Below the pieces are notes generated by a model. That model worked only from the letters and a program-made list of their open reading frames with translations. It ran no database searches and was not told where the DNA came from. This document shows, one piece after another, positions 60,535-64,000 of a stretch of DNA of 64,000 nt. The first letter of the stretch is position 1. Every line of letters begins with the position of its first letter. Location: NCBI GenBank assembly GCA_964647905.1, contig CAZYJR010000017.1, positions 10,547 through 74,546 on the forward strand, given 5' to 3'. The DNA comes from CAZYJR01 sp964647905. GTDB lineage: Bacteria > Desulfobacterota > DSM-4660 > Desulfatiglandales > HGW-15. The position numbers were made by a program, and so were the translations under genes.

Positions 60535-62037
60535 ATGAAGTGCCTTCTCATATATCCGGAATATCCCGACACCTTCTGGAGCTTCAAGCATGCGCTGAAG
60601 TTCATCCACAAGAAGGCCGCTCACCCGCCGCTGGGGCTGCTTACCCTGGGTGCAATGCTGCCTGAGGAGTGGCACAAAAAGCTGGTCGACGTCAATGTGA
60701 GTGAGCTCAGGGACAAGGATCTGGCCTGGGCGGATTGCGCATTCGTAAGCGCCATGGCCGTGCAGAAGGAATCCGCGTATGCCATCATTTCCAGGTGCAA
60801 GGCGGCCGGGCTCAAGGTGGTGGCCGGAGGCCCGCTTTTTACCAGCGAGCCCGAGCTGTTCGAGGACGTTGACCATTTTGTTCTCAACGAGGCCGAGCTG
60901 ACGCTTCCACTGTTCTTGGAGGATCTGGAAAAAAGCAGCCCCAAGAGGGTGTACTCGACCCAGGAGTTCGCCGACATCAGGCGGACGCCGGCGCCCTTGT
61001 GGGAGCTGGCCGAACTCATGAAGTATGCGGGCATGAGTATACAGTTCTCCAGGGGGTGTCCGTTCGACTGCGAGTTCTGCAATGTCACCGCCCTCTTCGG
61101 GCACCGTACCCGGATCAAGACCGCCGGCCAGGTGATCCGGGAGCTCGACGGCCTCTACGATCAGGGCTGGCGCGGCAGCGTTTTTTTCGTGGATGACAAC
61201 TTCATAGGGAACAAGCGATATCTCAAGGACACCCTGCTCCCCGCCCTGATCCAATGGAGAAAGGGCAAGCAGGGCATGCCCTTCAATACCGAGGCCTCTG
61301 TCAATCTGGCGGACGACGCCGATCTGATGCGTTTGATGGTCGCTGCGGGCTTCGACTCTGTTTTCATCGGGATCGAGACTCCTGCCGAGGAAGGACTTGC
61401 GGAGTGCAACAAGAGGCAGAACACCAACCGGGACCTGGTGGAGAGCGTGAAGCGAATCCAGCGATCCGGGCTGCAAGTCCAGGGCGGTTTCATAGTGGGC
61501 TTTGACAGCGACACCCCTTCCATTTTCGAGCGGCAGATCGAGTTCATCCAGAACAGCGGCATCGTAACCGCCATGGTCGGCCTCCTTCAGGCCCCGGCCG
61601 GGACCAGGCTCTACGAGCGCATGAAGACCGAGGGTCGCCTGCTGGGTCCCATGTCGGGGGATACGGACGGCACCACGAACATCATTCCCCGAATGGGCTT
61701 TGACACGCTCTTCGATGGCTACAGAAGGATAATGAGCCATATCTACTCACCCAAGTACTACTACCGGCGGGTGAAGATTTTCCTGGAGGAGTACCGCGGC
61801 CCGGAGGCACGCGCCAAGCTCGACATCCAGCACTTCCTGGCCCTTTTCCGATCCGCGTTCCGCCTGGGAATCCTGGGCAGGGAGCGGTTCCAGTACTGGC
61901 GGCTCCTGATATGGACCATCTTCCGCCAGCCCAGGATGCTCTCCCTGGCCGTCACCCTCATGATCTACGGCCACCACTTCAGGAAGACCTGCCAGCTCAA
62001 GATCAGCCTGCCGCATCGGACCAAGGCGACCCCCTGA
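60535..62037 (+). CDS. B12-binding-type radical SAM enzyme with DUF4070-like C-terminus
   Basis: A 500-residue class B-type radical SAM protein. It has a cobalamin-binding-like Rossmann domain (about 1-150: LLIYPEYPDTFWS, HPPLGLLTLGAMLP) and the radical SAM core with CPFDCEFC (standard CX3CX2C) at about residue 175. Downstream core motifs are FFVDDNFIGN, GFDSVFIGIETP and VQGGFIVGFDSD, followed by a ~110-residue helical C-terminus that I match to DUF4070. Enzymes of this build include hopanoid methylases, but many relatives are unassigned. The ATG at 60535 has AAGGAGA upstream. No hopanoid gene is in the window. Confidence 0.85.
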   Translation: MKCLLIYPEYPDTFWSFKHALKFIHKKAAHPPLGLLTLGAMLPEEWHKKLVDVNVSELRDKDLAWADCAFVSAMAVQKESAYAIISRCKAAGLKVVAGGPLFTSEPELFEDVDHFVLNEAELTLPLFLEDLEKSSPKRVYSTQEFADIRRTPAPLWELAELMKYAGMSIQFSRGCPFDCEFCNVTALFGHRTRIKTAGQVIRELDGLYDQGWRGSVFFVDDNFIGNKRYLKDTLLPALIQWRKGKQGMPFNTEASVNLADDADLMRLMVAAGFDSVFIGIETPAEEGLAECNKRQNTNRDLVESVKRIQRSGLQVQGGFIVGFDSDTPSIFERQIEFIQNSGIVTAMVGLLQAPAGTRLYERMKTEGRLLGPMSGDTDGTTNIIPRMGFDTLFDGYRRIMSHIYSPKYYYRRVKIFLEEYRGPEARAKLDIQHFLALFRSAFRLGILGRERFQYWRLLIWTIFRQPRMLSLAVTLMIYGHHFRKTCQLKISLPHRTKATP

Positions 62038-62068
62038 GTCACACCGGGGGGCTGGTCAAACCTCTCCA

Positions 62069-63082
62069 TTACTTATCATACAGATCAGGATACAATTTTT
62101 TTACACATTCAGGACATAAACTATGGCTGAATTCAGCTTCAGAATGATTTCTTATATAGGATTCAATCTGGTTCCAATACCCTTTATCATCCCTTATTTT
62201 CTTACAAGAACCACAAATAGGAATAAAACCGCGGAGTGTCTTGACTTCAGAAAGGGCTTTTTTTAACTCATTAATGGTTATATCAAGTTTTTCTTCTACT
62301 TTTTTGCGTCTTTCTATCTCCTCCTGCGCCAATGAGAGCTCACGCTCGACCTCAGCCACTTGCTTCAGAATCGCCAGGACAGGCCTATTCTCGATATTGA
62401 TGCCCGGCTTCTTGCTTTCCCAACGCAAGTATATATATAAAAAAGGAAAAGCGAAAATAGTTATGATAAAGCGACTAATTAGAGTTCCTTTCATAATGCT
62501 TATATAGTCAGGTTTTCCAAAAAAGGCTCCAGTCGCAAAAAGAAATACATCTAACCACATTACTCCAAGCAATGTCAGGAAAGATCGGAGCCAAAGCTTT
62601 AAATCAAAATTGGGCTTTCCTAGGTATTCCCATGCTATGGCTAGGAACACGAGGTCGAGCATCGTGGCAGTAATGGATGCCGTGTTTATTCTCAGACTTG
62701 GGAGGGGGACATGGGCAATTCTGGCACTGCTCATCAGGTCCATCTGCATGTGAAGCACCGCAGAGATGATAGGGACCATTGCAGAGACCCCTATAATGGT
62801 CGATATTGCAATCCTGGTCGCCCTTGGTCCATCAAATACATAGACAACAAATACGCCCAACAGTAGTGAAGTATAAAAGACGGTTGAACCAATTACAAAA
62901 GTAATTCCGGCAAATTCAAGGACAACTCCTGCATCGGTAATCCATGACATTATCGCCGTTATTCCGCCTATGAGTGCATAAAAGTGGACCGGTCCAAATC
63001 TATGGCGCAGGGAATGGGCCCATAAAACGAGAAAATACATCGCCATAGCTTCCAGGATAAGAATGACAAATTTTTCTTCCAT
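62069..63082 (-). CDS. AT-rich 7-TM protein with coiled coil and Cys-rich signalling tail
   Basis: A 337-residue protein with about seven hydrophobic segments (residues 5-235), a Glu/Lys-rich coiled coil (about 245-285), and a tail GFIPICGSCKKIRDDKGYW...LCPECVKKLYP with paired CxxC motifs. The same type of tail ends many deltaproteobacterial PAS, response-regulator and 7-TM signalling proteins; it may bind zinc. There is no kinase, cyclase or phosphodiesterase domain. Its base composition and codon use (AAA, ATA, TTT) are strikingly AT-rich against GC-rich neighbours, pointing to recent transfer. The ATG at 63082 has an AAGAAGGTG site. Confidence 0.8.
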   Translation of the reverse strand: MEEKFVILILEAMAMYFLVLWAHSLRHRFGPVHFYALIGGITAIMSWITDAGVVLEFAGITFVIGSTVFYTSLLLGVFVVYVFDGPRATRIAISTIIGVSAMVPIISAVLHMQMDLMSSARIAHVPLPSLRINTASITATMLDLVFLAIAWEYLGKPNFDLKLWLRSFLTLLGVMWLDVFLFATGAFFGKPDYISIMKGTLISRFIITIFAFPFLYIYLRWESKKPGINIENRPVLAILKQVAEVERELSLAQEEIERRKKVEEKLDITINELKKALSEVKTLRGFIPICGSCKKIRDDKGYWNQIESYIRNHSEAEFSHSLCPECVKKLYPDLYDK

Positions 63083-63219
63083 GGGTGCACCTTCTTTGAT
63101 AGAGTACCCCAGTTTCCATGCAATCCGCTTGCCATGGGGATTAATACCCGGCACAAATTTCTTGATCATTTGCGGAAGAGGTGCCGGTTCAGGACGGGAC
63201 GAGTGGAGGAAAGCGGGCT

Positions 63220-64000
63220 TTGCCGGTATCGAAGAGTGAGATCAGGCCTACAGTTTGTGGATTCTGCCTGGCCGACTGCGGGCTTTTGGCCGAGGTGGAA
63301 GCAGGGGGCCTGATCGGAGTGAGGGGGGACCCCGACAACCCCCACAACCTGGGAAGGATTTGCGTCAAGGGCAAGCTCTCTCCCAAGGTCGTGAATCACC
63401 CCGAGAGGTTGCTCTCCCCGCTCAAGCGGTCGGACTCGGGCGGCTTCGTTCGTATTTCCTGGGAGGAGGCCCTTGACGAGATTGCGGAGCGCTTGGTGCG
63501 CCTGGCTGCGGATCATGGTCCCGAGGCGCTGGCGGTCTATACGGGGAGGGCCGGCAGATTCCTTGACAGGGCCGTGGTCAAGGCCTTTACCAGGCTGTTT
63601 CGAACGCCCAACCTGACCGCCACCTGGAGCCTCTGCGTGGGGCCCAAGATATTGGGCTACAAGGCGGTCATGGGGCCGCCCCTATTCCCGTCGGGGGATT
63701 TCAGGAACTCACGGCTCATCGTCCTCTGGGGCGCCAACCCGGCTGAGACGCGCCTGAACCGCTGGCACAGGATCAATGCGGACATAAAGGCGGCGAGGGA
63801 GGCCGGAGCCAAGGTCTGGGTCATAGACCCGCGGCCCACAAGGAGCGCGAGGCGGGCCGACAGGCACCTCCCCATAAACCCCGGCACCGATTCCTTTCTG
63901 GCCATGGCCTTGGTGAAAATTCTTATTGAGAAGGGCTGGTATGACCGGGAGTTCGTGGAGCGGCATGCGGACGGACTGGCCGAGCTGGAAGAGGCAGCAT
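63220..64000 (+). CDS. Molybdopterin oxidoreductase, N-terminal part (runs off the window)
   Basis: The first 260 codons of a DMSO-reductase/formate-dehydrogenase-type catalytic subunit. The N-terminal [4Fe-4S] motif is CGFCLADC...ICVKG (CX2CX3CX~26C), followed by LSPLKRSDSGGFVRISWEEALDEIA and the cofactor-domain stretch VLWGANPAET...VWVIDPRPTRSA. A Cys in TWSLCVGPK sits where the Mo/W ligand (Cys or Sec) is expected, so a Cys-type enzyme is likely. The start is uncertain: TTG 63220, ten bases after GGAGG, or GTG 63181. There is no Tat signal with either start, so it is probably cytoplasmic. The substrate cannot be assigned from this part. Confidence 0.85.
   Translation, partial: MPVSKSEIRPTVCGFCLADCGLLAEVEAGGLIGVRGDPDNPHNLGRICVKGKLSPKVVNHPERLLSPLKRSDSGGFVRISWEEALDEIAERLVRLAADHGPEALAVYTGRAGRFLDRAVVKAFTRLFRTPNLTATWSLCVGPKILGYKAVMGPPLFPSGDFRNSRLIVLWGANPAETRLNRWHRINADIKAAREAGAKVWVIDPRPTRSARRADRHLPINPGTDSFLAMALVKILIEKGWYDREFVERHADGLAELEEAA

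Noticed and set aside
1..64000. CRISPR arrays, rRNA or tRNA genes, complete insertion sequences
   Set aside because: I looked for regularly spaced short repeats, conserved rRNA strings and transposase frames on both strands and found none I could support.

Overview
This window is GC-rich and gene-dense, from a Gram-negative bacterium. It carries a TamA/TamB pair, an Omp85-type barrel, a heptose kinase for LPS core, and an outer-membrane TPR-barrel protein. Gene content also points to an anaerobe: an RnfB-GltD fusion flavoprotein, a ferredoxin-like [2Fe-2S] domain fused to a cyclic-nucleotide sensor, a molybdopterin oxidoreductase, several radical SAM proteins, quinolinate synthase without an adjacent nadB, and ATP-type PEPCK. 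Together with the DUF4416-YicC-RemA-Gmk order this resembles Desulfobacterota (the former Deltaproteobacteria). That placement is inference; no rRNA or tRNA gene is visible.

Layout. 0-8.5 kb: tamA-tamB, convergent with an MscS channel. 8.6-9.1 kb: remnant of a CPA2 antiporter. 9.2-12.8 kb: a PfkB-type sugar-phosphate kinase and PEPCK, divergent from a tandem universal stress protein. 12.9-15.7 kb: trkH-trkA. 15.9-20.2 kb: co-directional run of heptose kinase, DUF4416, yicC, remA-like, gmk and a TrmH-family methyltransferase. 20.1-26.2 kb: maf, tatD, a GAF-MshEN-GspE ATPase, argC and a YchF-like GTPase. 26.4-31.4 kb: a complete YbhGFSR-type HlyD/ABC-2 efflux operon. 31.4-33.3 kb: Smr protein, purE, tsaC. 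33.4-37.2 kb: a signalling cluster of histidine kinase, NtrC-type regulator, CheY-like receiver and two tandem 57/58-residue excisionase-like HTH proteins. 37.3-45.7 kb: M24 peptidase, nadA, a SPOUT methyltransferase, an acyl-CoA dehydrogenase pseudogene, DUF1786, a mutM remnant, wecB, a radical SAM protein and a PLP aminotransferase.

45.9-54.9 kb is the most unusual part. A sigma-70-like promoter and a long leader precede a TPR plus beta-barrel outer-membrane protein (Slam/DUF560-like architecture). Ten bases later comes a 2363-residue exported protein with a FecR domain, an acidic linker and about five ~400-residue Tyr/Trp/Gly-rich modules. I read this as a two-gene export or surface-display system.

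55-64 kb: a truncated Ub-Mut7-C protein, a hypothetical, a YiiX-like peptidase, a redox/sensor trio (RnfB-GltD fusion, cNMP-[2Fe-2S] protein, cNMP protein), a B12-type radical SAM enzyme, an AT-rich 7-TM protein that looks transferred, and the 5' end of a molybdopterin oxidoreductase running off the window. Three deletion-type gene remnants (antiporter, acyl-CoA dehydrogenase, mutM) and a family of GGGGTCGGG palindromes downstream of stop codons suggest local genome erosion and REP-like elements.
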